From: Bacteroidia bacterium
Lineage (GTDB): Bacteria; Bacteroidota; Bacteroidia; J057
Reading direction: 5' to 3'
Assembly: GCA_033391075.1 (NCBI GenBank)
Contig: JAWPMV010000001.1
Span: forward strand, 7,626,001-7,690,000
DNA length: 64,000 bases
The position numbers and the translations under genes are program-made. Within the stretch, counting starts at the first letter, position 1. Each line of letters begins with the position of its first letter. A model generated the notes under the pieces. It saw only the letters and a program-made list of their open reading frames with translations. It did not search any database and was not told the DNA's origin. Of this stretch, positions 23,992 through 33,030 are shown piece after piece.

Positions 23992-24687
23992 CTATTTCAA
24001 TTTTGAGATCGTTCTGGCATGTTTGATCATTTCCCAAAGGGAGAGGTCTTTTTTTGCGTCCCGAGCCATTTGTTCTTCAGCCAGTTTGATAATCTCAGGA
24101 TCAGCATGGCTAAAATTACCGGAATCATAGAGCGGATCGGGATCGTATTCTATGGCTAATTGTGCGGCTTTTGCAGCATCTTCACCTTCGAGTTCGGTAA
24201 CTAGATGCAAAGCCATATCTATGCCTGCTGAGACTCCGGCTGCCGTAATATATTTTCCATCTCTGACTACTCGTTCCCGGACGGGAGTAGCACCATATTT
24301 GGAGAGCATTTCCAGGGGTTTCCAGTGGGAGGTCGCTTTACGTCCCTCCAGTAAATTTGCGGCTGCAAGGATGATAGATCCTGTACAAACAGAAACCGTT
24401 TTTTTCGTATGCTGATCTACTCTTTTTATCCAGTCCAATACTTTTTTATTGGCGGCTTCTTTGATAAAGGCGATGGTAGAACCCGGAATGAGCAGGATGT
24501 CTGCTTTTTCGACCTCATCTATGCTGTATTTGGCATTGAGGTGGACAAATTGGGAGTCGGCGGTGATTTCGCCTTTTTCTTCCGCGACCAGTTTGATCTC
24601 GGCATTTTTGACATTGCGAAGAACTTCATAGGGACCGATGGCGTCCAGCATGGTCATTCCGCGGTAGATATATATGATGATGTTCAT
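23992..24687 (-). CDS. DJ-1/PfpI family protein (GATase1-like)
   Basis: A 231-residue cytoplasmic protein. The nucleophile elbow is VCTGSIILAAANLLEGRKAT with the reactive Cys, and ILLIPGS and the Glu-bearing N-terminal strand IYRGMTMLDAIGPYEVL follow the isocyanide hydratase/GlxA N-domain pattern. There is no C-terminal AraC domain, so it is a stand-alone enzyme or stress protein. Substrate cannot be deduced. Its stop directly abuts the stop of the convergent DUF819 gene. Confidence 0.88.
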   Translation of the reverse strand: MNIIIYIYRGMTMLDAIGPYEVLRNVKNAEIKLVAEEKGEITADSQFVHLNAKYSIDEVEKADILLIPGSTIAFIKEAANKKVLDWIKRVDQHTKKTVSVCTGSIILAAANLLEGRKATSHWKPLEMLSKYGATPVRERVVRDGKYITAAGVSAGIDMALHLVTELEGEDAAKAAQLAIEYDPDPLYDSGNFSHADPEIIKLAEEQMARDAKKDLSLWEMIKHARTISKLK

Positions 24688-24784
24688 TAGGAATAGTCAT
24701 AGGGTTTTCAGCAAGTTAAAGAATTTGCAGAAGCCCATGTTGACATGGGGTAAGGATTTGGGGTCAGATAATATATAAAGATCC

Positions 24785-24822
24785 AAGCGAAGGTTTTTTA
24801 AAGTTGAATGGTTCCTTCGCTT
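24785..24822. promoter_or_regulatory. Inverted repeat upstream of the toxin-antitoxin pair
   Basis: AAGCGAAGG (24785-24793) and its exact inverse CCTTCGCTT (24814-24822), with a 20-base spacer. It lies 85 bp before the antitoxin start and could be an autoregulatory operator; the following TTATGTTTTT also permits a weak terminator reading. Confidence 0.35.
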
Positions 24823-24907
24823 ATGTTTTTAGTTCTACCTCGAAATCAAAATAAATATCCCTGTGGCTAAAAACTCGTATATTGGTTTAAGTAATCTTTT
24901 TGGCAGT

Positions 24908-25150
24908 ATGCGGAATCTAGTCGTTTCAGCTGAGTTATTAGAAGAACTTCAATTGAGTCCTTCAGAACTTCTTATTGAGCTTGCAGTCTATCTTTACGAC
25001 AAAGAAAAACTGACCCTGGGCCAGGCAAAAAAACTTGCGGGCCTCAATCAAATTGCTTTTCAAGCTGAACTCGCGAAAAGAGATGTTTACCTAAAATACG
25101 ATGTAGATGACCTGGAAACAGATCTTAAGAATCTGAATCTTCGGGATTGA
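24908..25150 (+). CDS. UPF0175 family antitoxin-like protein
   Basis: An 80-residue protein from the ATG at 24908 (MRNLVVSAELLEELQLSPSE); a GTG 45 bp upstream would add residues not present in the family. The pattern LTLGQAKKLAGLNQIAFQAE followed by LAKRDVYLKYDVDDLETDL is typical of UPF0175 proteins, which contain a helix-turn-helix-like part and usually precede a PIN-type toxin. The toxin gene starts one base after its stop, so the two form a type II toxin-antitoxin module. Confidence 0.87.
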   Translation: MRNLVVSAELLEELQLSPSELLIELAVYLYDKEKLTLGQAKKLAGLNQIAFQAELAKRDVYLKYDVDDLETDLKNLNLRD

Positions 25151-25151
25151 A

Positions 25152-25628
25152 ATGTTAATTGTTAGTGACAGCTCACCTATTACAAATCTAATTCAAGTTG
25201 GTCTTTTAGATATCCTCAAAAAACTCTTTGGGGAAATTACTATACCAGAGCAGGTATATTGGGAACTCGCTAATTATGAAAAGCAAAAGACTGAAATAGA
25301 TGTACGTTCCTGGATCCTTATTAGGAAAGTTTCTAATGAAAATGAGGTCTTGACTTTTGAGGGAATCCTGGATTCCGGGGAGGCAGAAGCGATAGTCTTA
25401 TCTCGCGAATTAGGTGCAGAAAGATTATTAATAGATGAGAAAAAAGGGCGCGAAATTGCCCAGAAACTTGGTTTGAAAATAATCGGCTTATTAGGAATAC
25501 TTGTTCTTGCTAAGCGAAAGGGGCACATTACGCTTTTAAAGCCTATACTAGAGAAACTGGTAAAAGAGGCTAACTTTTATATTCATCCGAAATTATACGA
25601 GAAAATCCTTAAAGAGGACTCTGAATAG
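25152..25628 (+). CDS. DUF3368 PIN-like toxin
   Basis: A 158-residue protein. The acidic residues of the PIN-type nuclease fold are visible at SDSSP (Asp6), LDSGEAEAI and LLIDEKKGRE, with LKIIGLLGILVLAKRKG as the characteristic C-terminal helix of DUF3368. Members are presumed RNases held in check by the UPF0175 partner encoded immediately upstream. All acidic positions appear intact, so the toxin is probably functional. Codon use and composition look like those of the surroundings. Confidence 0.87.
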   Translation: MLIVSDSSPITNLIQVGLLDILKKLFGEITIPEQVYWELANYEKQKTEIDVRSWILIRKVSNENEVLTFEGILDSGEAEAIVLSRELGAERLLIDEKKGREIAQKLGLKIIGLLGILVLAKRKGHITLLKPILEKLVKEANFYIHPKLYEKILKEDSE

Positions 25629-25636
25629 TTCCCCTC

Positions 25637-26416
25637 CTAAATCAATCCTTTTAAATATCCAATCACTTCGCGGTTAAAAACTTCCGGCTGCTCTACATTC
25701 ACCACATGCCCACATTGAGGAATCACAAATAAGGTGGAGGAGGTATGGTTCCTGACCAGTTTGCTGATGGAAGGTAAAAACATATAGTCCTCCGATCCCA
25801 TGATGTAAAGAGTTGGTATGCCCGAATCTTTAATCCTAAAAAAGTGAAGTAGAGGATTTACCTGAGAGACCAGGGTAAACCATCGTTTAAATTCCTTTGT
25901 GTAAAGCTTTTTAGCCTCGTTTATGAAGAGATTGCGGGATTCCTTATGCCGCTGCCGGGGCATGATGATAAAAGCAAAAAAACGGTACAAGAATAGATAA
26001 GGAAGGACCGATTGTAAAAGCACTCCCATGCGCATGAGAATTTGGCCTCTAACATTGATCTTCATTACCGCCCCTCCCAATATCATACTACTGGTTCTTT
26101 CCGGATGCCGCTCACTCATTTCTCTGATGATGATGGTTCCCAGTGAGATCCCAACATAATGAGTTTTGGCTATGCCTAAATGATCCAGAACTTCAATCAC
26201 TTCATCTCCAATCACGTCGAAGGTATATCGCTTTAGCTTCTCGTAAATGGCTTGTTTGGATTTGCCATGACCCCGCAGGTCGATCAGCAAAACATTGTAG
26301 TGCTTGCGGAAGTCTCTGATTTGTCTAAACCAGATAGAACTGCTTCCTCCTGCGCCGTGGATAAAGGTTACCCATTCGGCTGAGGGGTCTTTTTTATAGG
26401 TGGTATAATGGAGCAA
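25637..26416 (-). CDS. Alpha/beta hydrolase
   Basis: A 259-residue protein. An in-frame stop lies four codons upstream and no ATG is available, so the start is the TTG at 26416, which is uncommon in this window. Motifs are oxyanion FIHGAGGSSS, LIDLRGHGKS, nucleophile elbow GISLG, acid Asp in MGSEDYMFLP and His in CGHVVNVEQPE. Together these give a complete Ser-Asp-His triad for an esterase, lipase or C-C hydrolase. Substrate unknown. It ends 8 bp from the toxin gene on the other strand. Confidence 0.87.
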   Translation of the reverse strand: MLHYTTYKKDPSAEWVTFIHGAGGSSSIWFRQIRDFRKHYNVLLIDLRGHGKSKQAIYEKLKRYTFDVIGDEVIEVLDHLGIAKTHYVGISLGTIIIREMSERHPERTSSMILGGAVMKINVRGQILMRMGVLLQSVLPYLFLYRFFAFIIMPRQRHKESRNLFINEAKKLYTKEFKRWFTLVSQVNPLLHFFRIKDSGIPTLYIMGSEDYMFLPSISKLVRNHTSSTLFVIPQCGHVVNVEQPEVFNREVIGYLKGLI

Positions 26417-26670
26417 TATTTTGTATTAGAAGTTGGATGGAAGGCAAGGATTGCCCTCTCCTGAGGGCGCTAATTTTCTTTGATAAGAGCCTTGACATAA
26501 AAACCTATGGGCCTTACTATTTGTTCATCTGCTCTCCTATAAAGAGAATAGCATATGCCTATCCCGGAAAAGAGGCAGGCTTTAATTTTCCTTCTGAAAG
26601 AGGTGAAGAAGTACTCCCGATTCATCTAAGATGAGCCGGGAGCTTATGGGTAAAATGAAACGTCAAACAG

Positions 26671-28194
26671 TTAATAGGCCACTTTATTTATAAAAAATAC
26701 ACGCCTCTTTCGCTGGACTTCCGGGTCCACTTTATTTTTGATCTTTTGGGTGCCGAATGCCAGGTAATAATTGTCATACCAGTAATTCAGGCTGGAATGG
26801 GATCGTTTGGTTTGATCGCCTTCATAAGCGGTTAGGATTTGTTCGCTATGCTTGTCACGTAACTCCAGGCCATTTTCGTAGAGGAGTGATTTGCTTATGA
26901 TTTCATTATTGCTGGCAAATACCATATTTATTGCCTGATCATTTGATTCATCTACATTGATAAATCTTGTTACAGTGAAGGGTTTGGAAGAGGGCCACAT
27001 TTTGAAGCTTCGGTCCCAATTTAACTCTCCATCGAAGCTAAACTTAGCCAGGACCGCATGGGTATATTGAAAGCCATCAAAAACGGTTTCTGTTGTGGTC
27101 GTAGTAGTAGTAGTTCCATCCGGACAAACTGAAGTAGTGGTTTCACATTCGGTCCGGTAAGTGGGATAATAAGCTTCTCCCAGGAATAAAAAGCCATCCT
27201 CCAATTCTCTGATTTGATGAGAGGCAATCCGGTACAAAGATTTTAGCTCTTTTCCTCTGGCAGCTTTTCTCTCTTTTTTTCGTTCTCGTTTGGCCAGTTT
27301 TTTGGGGCTGAGATAGTTGAAGAAATTCTCCAGCTCATCGAACTTGTAAAAACGGATAAAATTTTCCTCGTCTTCCTCATAGGAAGCAATGAAGAGTCCT
27401 TCTGATTCCGAACCATATTTTCTTGCATAGGTTCCTGTAAGGATCAATTCTCCCTTTTCGGTTCTTGAAGCCGAGGCTCCTTTGAGCATTCTTCCGGAGC
27501 TTTCACTAAGCTTGATCAGGGACTTTTTTTCTCCCCTTTCATCCAACTTCAGCATATAAGTATCCGCTGTTTTTTTATTGATCTGGGCCTGTATATAAAC
27601 AAAGACTTCCTTGCTTTCCTCCATGAGTTGCAGGCTTTCTATTCTGATTCGTTTTTGGGCAATGCCTGCTATTTGGATAGGAATGAATTTGGAATCTTCT
27701 GTTTGCAAATGTCTCACATGGATGTAGGCTCTTTTTTGTCCACTTGCACTCATAAATGCATAATCCCCCATGATCTTCATGTCTTTCACCCAATGCTTCC
27801 TTCCAAGTTTTCCTTCGATCTGATGTTTTTCCCTAGTCTCAGTATCTAAACTCAAAAGGGTATAATCTCCGGTTTTTTTGTGAAGGAAAAGGCTGTAATT
27901 GATGTGATCGAGGGTATAACTATCTCTGATGATATATTTCTTGTTCAGCTGTAAGCGTTGAAAGCCTTGTGATTTCATATTAGCGTCAAAGAATTCATAT
28001 CGCCATTCTTTTTCAAAGTTTTCTTTTTTCTCACTATGCGAGCGCATGAGAAAGCCTTTATCACCCAAAGGCAAGATCTGCTCATTTGTGAAGCCATCTT
28101 TCAGTTCGATTTCCAATCTCTGCTCATATGCCACTTGAGAAAAAGCAGGAGATAGAGCGGAAAGGCAAAGGAGGAAGAGGAAAAATTGTTTCAT
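26671..28194 (-). CDS. Secreted protein of unknown function
   Basis: A 507-residue protein with signal peptide ending SALSPAFSQ. The mature part is a long run of beta strands with periodic acidic/aromatic residues, as in propeller-type proteins, and includes a lysine/arginine-rich segment (LAKRERKKERKAARGKELKS, about residues 300-320) and a run of six to seven threonines near residue 370. No catalytic motif and no sorting signal seen. Stands alone, with its own flanking gaps of about 165 bp upstream. Confidence 0.75.
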   Translation of the reverse strand: MKQFFLFLLCLSALSPAFSQVAYEQRLEIELKDGFTNEQILPLGDKGFLMRSHSEKKENFEKEWRYEFFDANMKSQGFQRLQLNKKYIIRDSYTLDHINYSLFLHKKTGDYTLLSLDTETREKHQIEGKLGRKHWVKDMKIMGDYAFMSASGQKRAYIHVRHLQTEDSKFIPIQIAGIAQKRIRIESLQLMEESKEVFVYIQAQINKKTADTYMLKLDERGEKKSLIKLSESSGRMLKGASASRTEKGELILTGTYARKYGSESEGLFIASYEEDEENFIRFYKFDELENFFNYLSPKKLAKRERKKERKAARGKELKSLYRIASHQIRELEDGFLFLGEAYYPTYRTECETTTSVCPDGTTTTTTTTETVFDGFQYTHAVLAKFSFDGELNWDRSFKMWPSSKPFTVTRFINVDESNDQAINMVFASNNEIISKSLLYENGLELRDKHSEQILTAYEGDQTKRSHSSLNYWYDNYYLAFGTQKIKNKVDPEVQRKRRVFFINKVAY

Positions 28195-28359
28195 AGGGCA
28201 TGCATAAAATGATCAAATGAGCTTTTCAGCCATTTAACATGCCAATTAGTGGTGGGAAGATAAATCTCCTAAAAAAGAAGCAGGATTCCCAGTTCAGATG
28301 AATAGCTGATTGAGATAAGATACCTTCTGTGAGGAATATGTGGATATGCGTGTCGGGCT

Positions 28360-29319
28360 TTACAGCTCGAAATAGGCTTTTTCTTGCGGGTAGTCAACAA
28401 TCAAGCGAGAGAAATACTTGAAGCAGGAACCTCCGATGGCGCCTTCTATGGGTTCATCCATCCATTGAGACATAAACTCAGTAAAGTTTTTATCAGCCCG
28501 TCTGCTAAACCAAACCGGGCCTACTATATGGCCAGCAATTTCCATTTCAGGAACCTGAATCATGGCTTCATCCAGGGTGAGGTCAGCGCCTTCCAGATAG
28601 GGCCAGTCAGGATGCTCAGCTCTCCATTCGTCAAATATCGTAGCAATCATAAAACTGGTGGCAGCCTGATCGGCTCCTCCAAAATGTGCCTTGGCCGAAT
28701 CACTTAATGGGGCATTGGCTCCTGTATCAAAAAGAGTCTGGATGATTTTTCCATCCACCTTTATGGGGATTCTGGGGAAATGCGTAGCATGTTGCCCCTT
28801 CCCATTGGACATAAAGCCCAGGTCAACGATATGCTTTTTATCTAAATTGCTCCAGTCTACTTCCTCCATGAGGTAGAGTTTTTCTTTCTGGTAGTCAAAA
28901 TTCCAGATTTTATCTGCAAACCAATGAGCCCCCAGCATACCATCATATTTTGAGCCTCCTCTTTCGCCCCTGTAAACAAAATGAGGTCCTACAGGGGTTG
29001 GATGACCTTTTTGGCGGAAAAGATCTATCAGGTTAATCATTTCCATCATATTCTCACCTTCTTCAAGACTATCTATTTTGAGTCCCAGCTTCTCTGCGGC
29101 TTCCGGGTAAATCAACTTTCCTCCGCCTGTATCTGTATAAAAACTTACGGTTTCTCCCTCTTTGCCTTTTGTGTCAAAAAAGACCCTGTGCTGATCAAAT
29201 CTGGCTTCTGTAAGCTCTTTTTGCTTAAGTGGAGTACTTTCCGGGGAATTGTTTTCACTATTCGGGGTACTACAGGCCAGACACAGAGGGAGGAGGATAA
29301 GTAGGAGGTGGAACTTCAT
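28360..29319 (-). CDS. Putative retropepsin-like aspartyl protease, lipoprotein
   Basis: A 319-residue protein with lipobox CLAC (Cys 16). Two D-T-G motifs are present: FYTDTGGGK with Asp63 and LFDTGANAPLSD with Asp198. Bacterial retropepsin-like proteins normally carry one DTG per fold, so two in one chain would fit a two-lobed aspartic protease or a tandem domain. Other family marks are YDGMLGAHWF (the GxLG-type turn after the first lobe) and IGGSCFKYFSRLIVDYPQEK at the end. Substrate unknown, located in the envelope. Confidence 0.75.
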   Translation of the reverse strand: MKFHLLLILLPLCLACSTPNSENNSPESTPLKQKELTEARFDQHRVFFDTKGKEGETVSFYTDTGGGKLIYPEAAEKLGLKIDSLEEGENMMEMINLIDLFRQKGHPTPVGPHFVYRGERGGSKYDGMLGAHWFADKIWNFDYQKEKLYLMEEVDWSNLDKKHIVDLGFMSNGKGQHATHFPRIPIKVDGKIIQTLFDTGANAPLSDSAKAHFGGADQAATSFMIATIFDEWRAEHPDWPYLEGADLTLDEAMIQVPEMEIAGHIVGPVWFSRRADKNFTEFMSQWMDEPIEGAIGGSCFKYFSRLIVDYPQEKAYFEL

Positions 29320-29350
29320 ATGGGTGTGTATTGATGTAGATTTTTATGGA

Positions 29351-30643
29351 TTATATAAGGCCTCTCAGGCTTTGCATTTTTCGTATAGCTACTGGCTCGC
29401 CCTTATTTACGGATCGTTGTAAATATTCCATGCCTTTTTCCCTTTCCCCAACTTCCAACAAGAATTCTGCATAATGAAAATCCAGCAAATCGACGGGCTG
29501 GCTGATATTCTCATAAGAAAGCTCGAAATAGCCTCTTGCTTCTTCTATCTCACCCTTTGCAAGGTGGTAGAGAGCTAGATTTCTAAATGAATAGGCGACA
29601 TCATTCTCATTACTTAATAAAGCTTCCTTGATACAGGCCCTGCCTTTGTCGGGGAATCCCATTCTGATATAGGCATATCCCATATTATCATAGGCATAAC
29701 TAAAGTCGGGATTCAATTCCAGCGCTTTTTCGTAACAGGGAATACTTGCTTCATAATTTCCATTGAGGCTTTGGTAATAACCGAGGTTATTATATACGAT
29801 CGATAGATTTATCTCATCTGGAGCCAGGTCAATTAAGGATTGCATTGCCTCAATGGCTTTGTCGTATTTTTTCTCCTGAGAAAAATCAGACGCCTTCTGA
29901 AATTCCAGGCTAAATTTTATATCTGCTCTTGCGGTAAGATCAGTATCTGAATCATTCAGGAAGCGCAGGGCAAACTGATAATCGATGCTAAAGTCCGAAG
30001 GTAATAGTTTTATCCAGTCAGGATCTTTTTCTTCTTTTAACTGGGTATATAGAGCCAGCGCATAGGCCATAATCTCATCTGCCGCTGCTCCCGGACTCAT
30101 CCACTTGCTATCCCAATACTCGTAATTGGGCTTGCCATAGGAATAAACATTCCTCGAAATGAGCACTCCTAATCCAAAATAAACGCCGGCTATGCACATA
30201 AATGGGCCGATATCGTCCATCACTTCAAAAATCAGGGCACTCCCCAGCATTTTTATCTGCAGGAACTCATACATCAGGAGGAAAATGAGTCTGCGGGGTT
30301 CCTGAAGAAGGTTTCTGCTGATGAAAAGGGTAAAGCTGTCCTCTTCCTGAACTACGTGGGTCTCGTAATTTCGCTTACGAATCGCTTTCGGGACCTCTTT
30401 TCGCTTCAGGTCTTCTATATAGGCGAATCGAATGTGCTTCGCATTCAATTGAAATAGCTGACTGAGGTCCTCTATCAACTGAGGTAGTCGAATCTTTTTA
30501 TCAGCAATTACATGCGGAAAGAAATCGGCATTGATGATTACCGGAGAACTATCCTTTGCGGGTAGGCCAAATATTTGAATAAAGGCAGCGAAATTATCGT
30601 CTACCCATTGTTTATCCTCTGGATTTAGCTGAAATGTATTCAT
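29351..30643 (-). CDS. TPR-repeat cytoplasmic protein
   Basis: A 430-residue protein without signal. The first 260 residues are a unique domain (FLLMYEFLQIKMLGSALIFE, MCIAGVYFGLGVLISRNVYS) with no match I can name. From about residue 270 there are TPR units (NNLGYYQSLNGNYEASIPCY, EKALELNPDFSYAYDNMGYA, YIRMGFPDKG, FRNLALYHLAKGEIEEARGY). TPRs serve protein-protein contacts, so it may be an adaptor. The gene is followed by the lipoprotein gene and preceded by the zincin-like gene on the same strand with gaps of 31 and 46 bp. Confidence 0.82.
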   Translation of the reverse strand: MNTFQLNPEDKQWVDDNFAAFIQIFGLPAKDSSPVIINADFFPHVIADKKIRLPQLIEDLSQLFQLNAKHIRFAYIEDLKRKEVPKAIRKRNYETHVVQEEDSFTLFISRNLLQEPRRLIFLLMYEFLQIKMLGSALIFEVMDDIGPFMCIAGVYFGLGVLISRNVYSYGKPNYEYWDSKWMSPGAAADEIMAYALALYTQLKEEKDPDWIKLLPSDFSIDYQFALRFLNDSDTDLTARADIKFSLEFQKASDFSQEKKYDKAIEAMQSLIDLAPDEINLSIVYNNLGYYQSLNGNYEASIPCYEKALELNPDFSYAYDNMGYAYIRMGFPDKGRACIKEALLSNENDVAYSFRNLALYHLAKGEIEEARGYFELSYENISQPVDLLDFHYAEFLLEVGEREKGMEYLQRSVNKGEPVAIRKMQSLRGLI

Positions 30644-30689
30644 CCCTCGATTCGACCCCGATAAAAATGATGAGATAAATTTATCAATT

Positions 30690-31439
30690 CTATCTTATAT
30701 GTTCGGAAATTTCTTTCCAGAGTTGCCCTTCTTCCAAGTCTTCTTCCATAAATTCCTGATAAGTCAAGTTTTTATTATCCATGCAGTATTTAGTCAGGAT
30801 CAAAAATCCTATGTGTAATTTCAGACTCCCTTCCTCATCTTTCAATTTCACAAAGACATATGGATCATCTGCTGCCGCTTTGTAGGCAGTGTAAAGTTCT
30901 GCTAATTCATATTTCTCCCCTAAAACTACATAGTCTGCATAACCTTCCCATTTCCATTCCGGATGCCCTCCCAGGGGATTTGATCCCCAGAGGCCATGAT
31001 GATGAAATTGCAAATTGTGAACCATCACATGGGCGAGGAATTGCTCATAAAGGAAAACATGTCCTTTCCAGATCAGATACTGATTCCCAGGGTCGGTTTC
31101 AGCCTGGACTACATTGATATTACTAAAGGAACGAATGACATCTACTCCCAGGATTGATTCGATGAGATGGGGATAATTAGATCCATCTTTTAGACATAAT
31201 TGAAAGCTGAGTTGCTCAGAGAATAAAGGAGAGGCTTCAATGCGGGCCTTACTGTTCCGAATAATTTCTGTGAGGGCTGGATCGAGTTCCTGTTCATGGT
31301 AGATTTCTACTCCTTCTATCGTACTGTGATGTGCATAGGAAAGGGAAGGATTGAGCATAAATCCAATCAAGAGGATAAATGCAAAAACACTTGCTACCAT
31401 TCCCCTGAATAGCCATTTTTTTAGCGAGGACCTTTTCAT
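30690..31439 (-). CDS. Membrane-anchored zincin-like protein with altered active site
   Basis: A 249-residue protein with a single N-terminal TM anchor/signal (VASVFAFILLIGFML). Around residue 135 the stretch LAHVMVHNLQFHHHGLWG and the later WKWEGYADYV have the layout of gluzincin metallopeptidases (HExxH ... EGxA), but the catalytic Glu of HExxH is replaced by Val (H-V-M-V-H). Zinc could still bind through the two His and the Glu, but normal peptidase activity is unlikely. Role unknown, possibly a binding or regulatory relative. Confidence 0.72.
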   Translation of the reverse strand: MKRSSLKKWLFRGMVASVFAFILLIGFMLNPSLSYAHHSTIEGVEIYHEQELDPALTEIIRNSKARIEASPLFSEQLSFQLCLKDGSNYPHLIESILGVDVIRSFSNINVVQAETDPGNQYLIWKGHVFLYEQFLAHVMVHNLQFHHHGLWGSNPLGGHPEWKWEGYADYVVLGEKYELAELYTAYKAAADDPYVFVKLKDEEGSLKLHIGFLILTKYCMDNKNLTYQEFMEEDLEEGQLWKEISEHIR

Positions 31440-31476
31440 AATTTTTTTCTTATCAGTCTATAGAGAAAGAAAAAAC

Positions 31477-32145
31477 TTAACGGGGCAGGAAAAAATAACT
31501 AATTCCGAAGTTAAATGCCCTGGGTAATAGGCTCCCCTGGCTTATCCGATAATCGGAAAAGTTGGACATATCATTGGTTCCTAATTCAAAACTCATTTCC
31601 AATGCCAGGTAATTGCTATTATGAACGGCGAATTCTTGTCCTAAAGCAAGCCCAAAGCCCAGATCAAAGGTGTTTTTAGGGGTATAGCTAGGGAGATTTT
31701 CAAATCCTTTATGGGGGTGAGAAATAAGCATTCCTAAATAGGGTCCCATTCCCAGATAGAAGCCCCTTATTTTGAGCGGATGGAATCGCAACATAATAGG
31801 TATTTGGGTAAAGCTAAAGTTTAAGTTCTCCCCAGGAATCAGGAGAATACCTCCTCTTCCAAATGGCGAAGGTTGTAAAATAGTGGCCGCTCCTTTTTGG
31901 GTATAGTAAATACCTGTTTTAAGGGAGATTTGAGATTTGAGTTGGTAGCGCAGATTTAGGCCTAAGCGAGGTCCTAAACTATTTAAGATTTCTCCCCGGA
32001 ATAAACTACTGGTTAAGTCGACCGGAGGTACTTTTAGGAATCCTCTTACGATTCCTGCTTCCAGTCCCATATGTAAGTTGGTTTGGGCGGAAGCAGTTTG
32101 CATCACCCACAAAAGGCAAAGCCCGATAAGTAGCGCTTTTTTCAT
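31477..32145 (-). CDS. Outer-membrane beta-barrel protein (PorT-like)
   Basis: A 222-residue protein with signal peptide ending QTASAQ. The mature chain starts TNLHMGLEAGIVRGF and shows repeated strands with turn glycines (PRLGLNLRYQL, SLKTGIYYTQKGA, FTQIPIMLRFHPL, GFYLGMGPYLGML, FDLGFGLALGQEF), which is the pattern of the small 8-strand barrels of the OMP_b-brl_2/PorT group. It ends in YFFLPR. Function not known; PorT-type barrels are common in Bacteroidota. Probably co-transcribed with downstream genes at 31439 (37 bp gap). Confidence 0.85.
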   Translation of the reverse strand: MKKALLIGLCLLWVMQTASAQTNLHMGLEAGIVRGFLKVPPVDLTSSLFRGEILNSLGPRLGLNLRYQLKSQISLKTGIYYTQKGAATILQPSPFGRGGILLIPGENLNFSFTQIPIMLRFHPLKIRGFYLGMGPYLGMLISHPHKGFENLPSYTPKNTFDLGFGLALGQEFAVHNSNYLALEMSFELGTNDMSNFSDYRISQGSLLPRAFNFGISYFFLPR

Positions 32146-32218
32146 GGTTTTCGCTTGATTATTGTGTTAAGCTTAAACTAGCAAAAGCAGCTACGAAAAG
32201 AAAGGCAAATGTTTTGTC

Positions 32219-32956
32219 CTAGATGTTACCGGCTTGCTCAAAAAAATGCAAGATCTCTCTCTGGTCCAGGAGTTTTTCCACATAAGCCTTTGCGGTAATT
32301 GAATTCAATCCCGGGCTTTCTACCTGCAGAAAGCGGAGGGATCCATCCTTCTGTGGAGCGATCAGGATGGTCTGCCCAAAGCGGAGGTCGAAGAAACGCA
32401 TATTGATCACTGCATAGTTGTTTCTATCTCCCGTCATCATGGCGAGGAAGTCGATATTTTGCTTTTGGGTTTTGAGGGTTCCTTCACAGATATAGTGAGG
32501 ATGATTGCGAGACTCTGCATAGGTCGTCGCATGTGAATAATTGACGGTATCAATAAAATCGGTGAGTAAGACAAAGGTAAAATACACCTCCTGCAAGCGT
32601 TCTTCACCAAGGTAAACGGCATTGTGTTCTCCTTTATTGACAATAAAACTTTTGCTCATAAAGGATTTTCCTGCCTTTCGGAAATAGGAACTATTGCTTC
32701 CTCCTGTGCCTGGCGTATCGTAAAGTGCCACGGGAAATACGCCTGCATGTATAGGTAGGCTGTTATCATCTGTCTCGATATACTCCATATCCTCCTCCAA
32801 CAATTCCTGGTCCCATTTCTGAGGATCATTTTGCGCATGTGCATGCTTTTGGGCTTTTTCCCAGGTCCAGTAAAGAGGAGTGGTTGATTGAGCGGGGAGA
32901 AAGCAGAGGGGAGATAGGAGGAAGAGTAGGAATGCAATTTTGGAGAAAGATTTCAT
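32219..32956 (-). CDS. Secreted protein of unknown function
   Basis: A 245-residue protein with signal peptide ending LCFLPAQS. The mature part includes the acidic DQELLEEDMEYIETDDN segment, a glycine/serine turn (DTPGTGGSNSSYF) and several beta strands in the second half (AVINMRFFDLRFGQTILIAP). No motif known to me. It may be an envelope or secreted protein typical of this phylum. Stands in a run of minus-strand genes with gaps of 73 bp on each side. Confidence 0.75.
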   Translation of the reverse strand: MKSFSKIAFLLFLLSPLCFLPAQSTTPLYWTWEKAQKHAHAQNDPQKWDQELLEEDMEYIETDDNSLPIHAGVFPVALYDTPGTGGSNSSYFRKAGKSFMSKSFIVNKGEHNAVYLGEERLQEVYFTFVLLTDFIDTVNYSHATTYAESRNHPHYICEGTLKTQKQNIDFLAMMTGDRNNYAVINMRFFDLRFGQTILIAPQKDGSLRFLQVESPGLNSITAKAYVEKLLDQREILHFFEQAGNI

Positions 32957-33030
32957 GGTAATAATAGTCTTAGTGTTTTCCTATTAGATGGAAACACGAA
33001 AGAAAAAGTTCGGTGGAGGGAAGATTTTTT

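Noticed and set aside
27090-27115. Run of GTAGTAGTAGTAGT considered as a microsatellite
   Set aside because: It encodes six to seven threonines in frame within the secreted protein at 26671-28194, so it is explained as a coding run of one codon type; repeat number is too low to claim phase variation.
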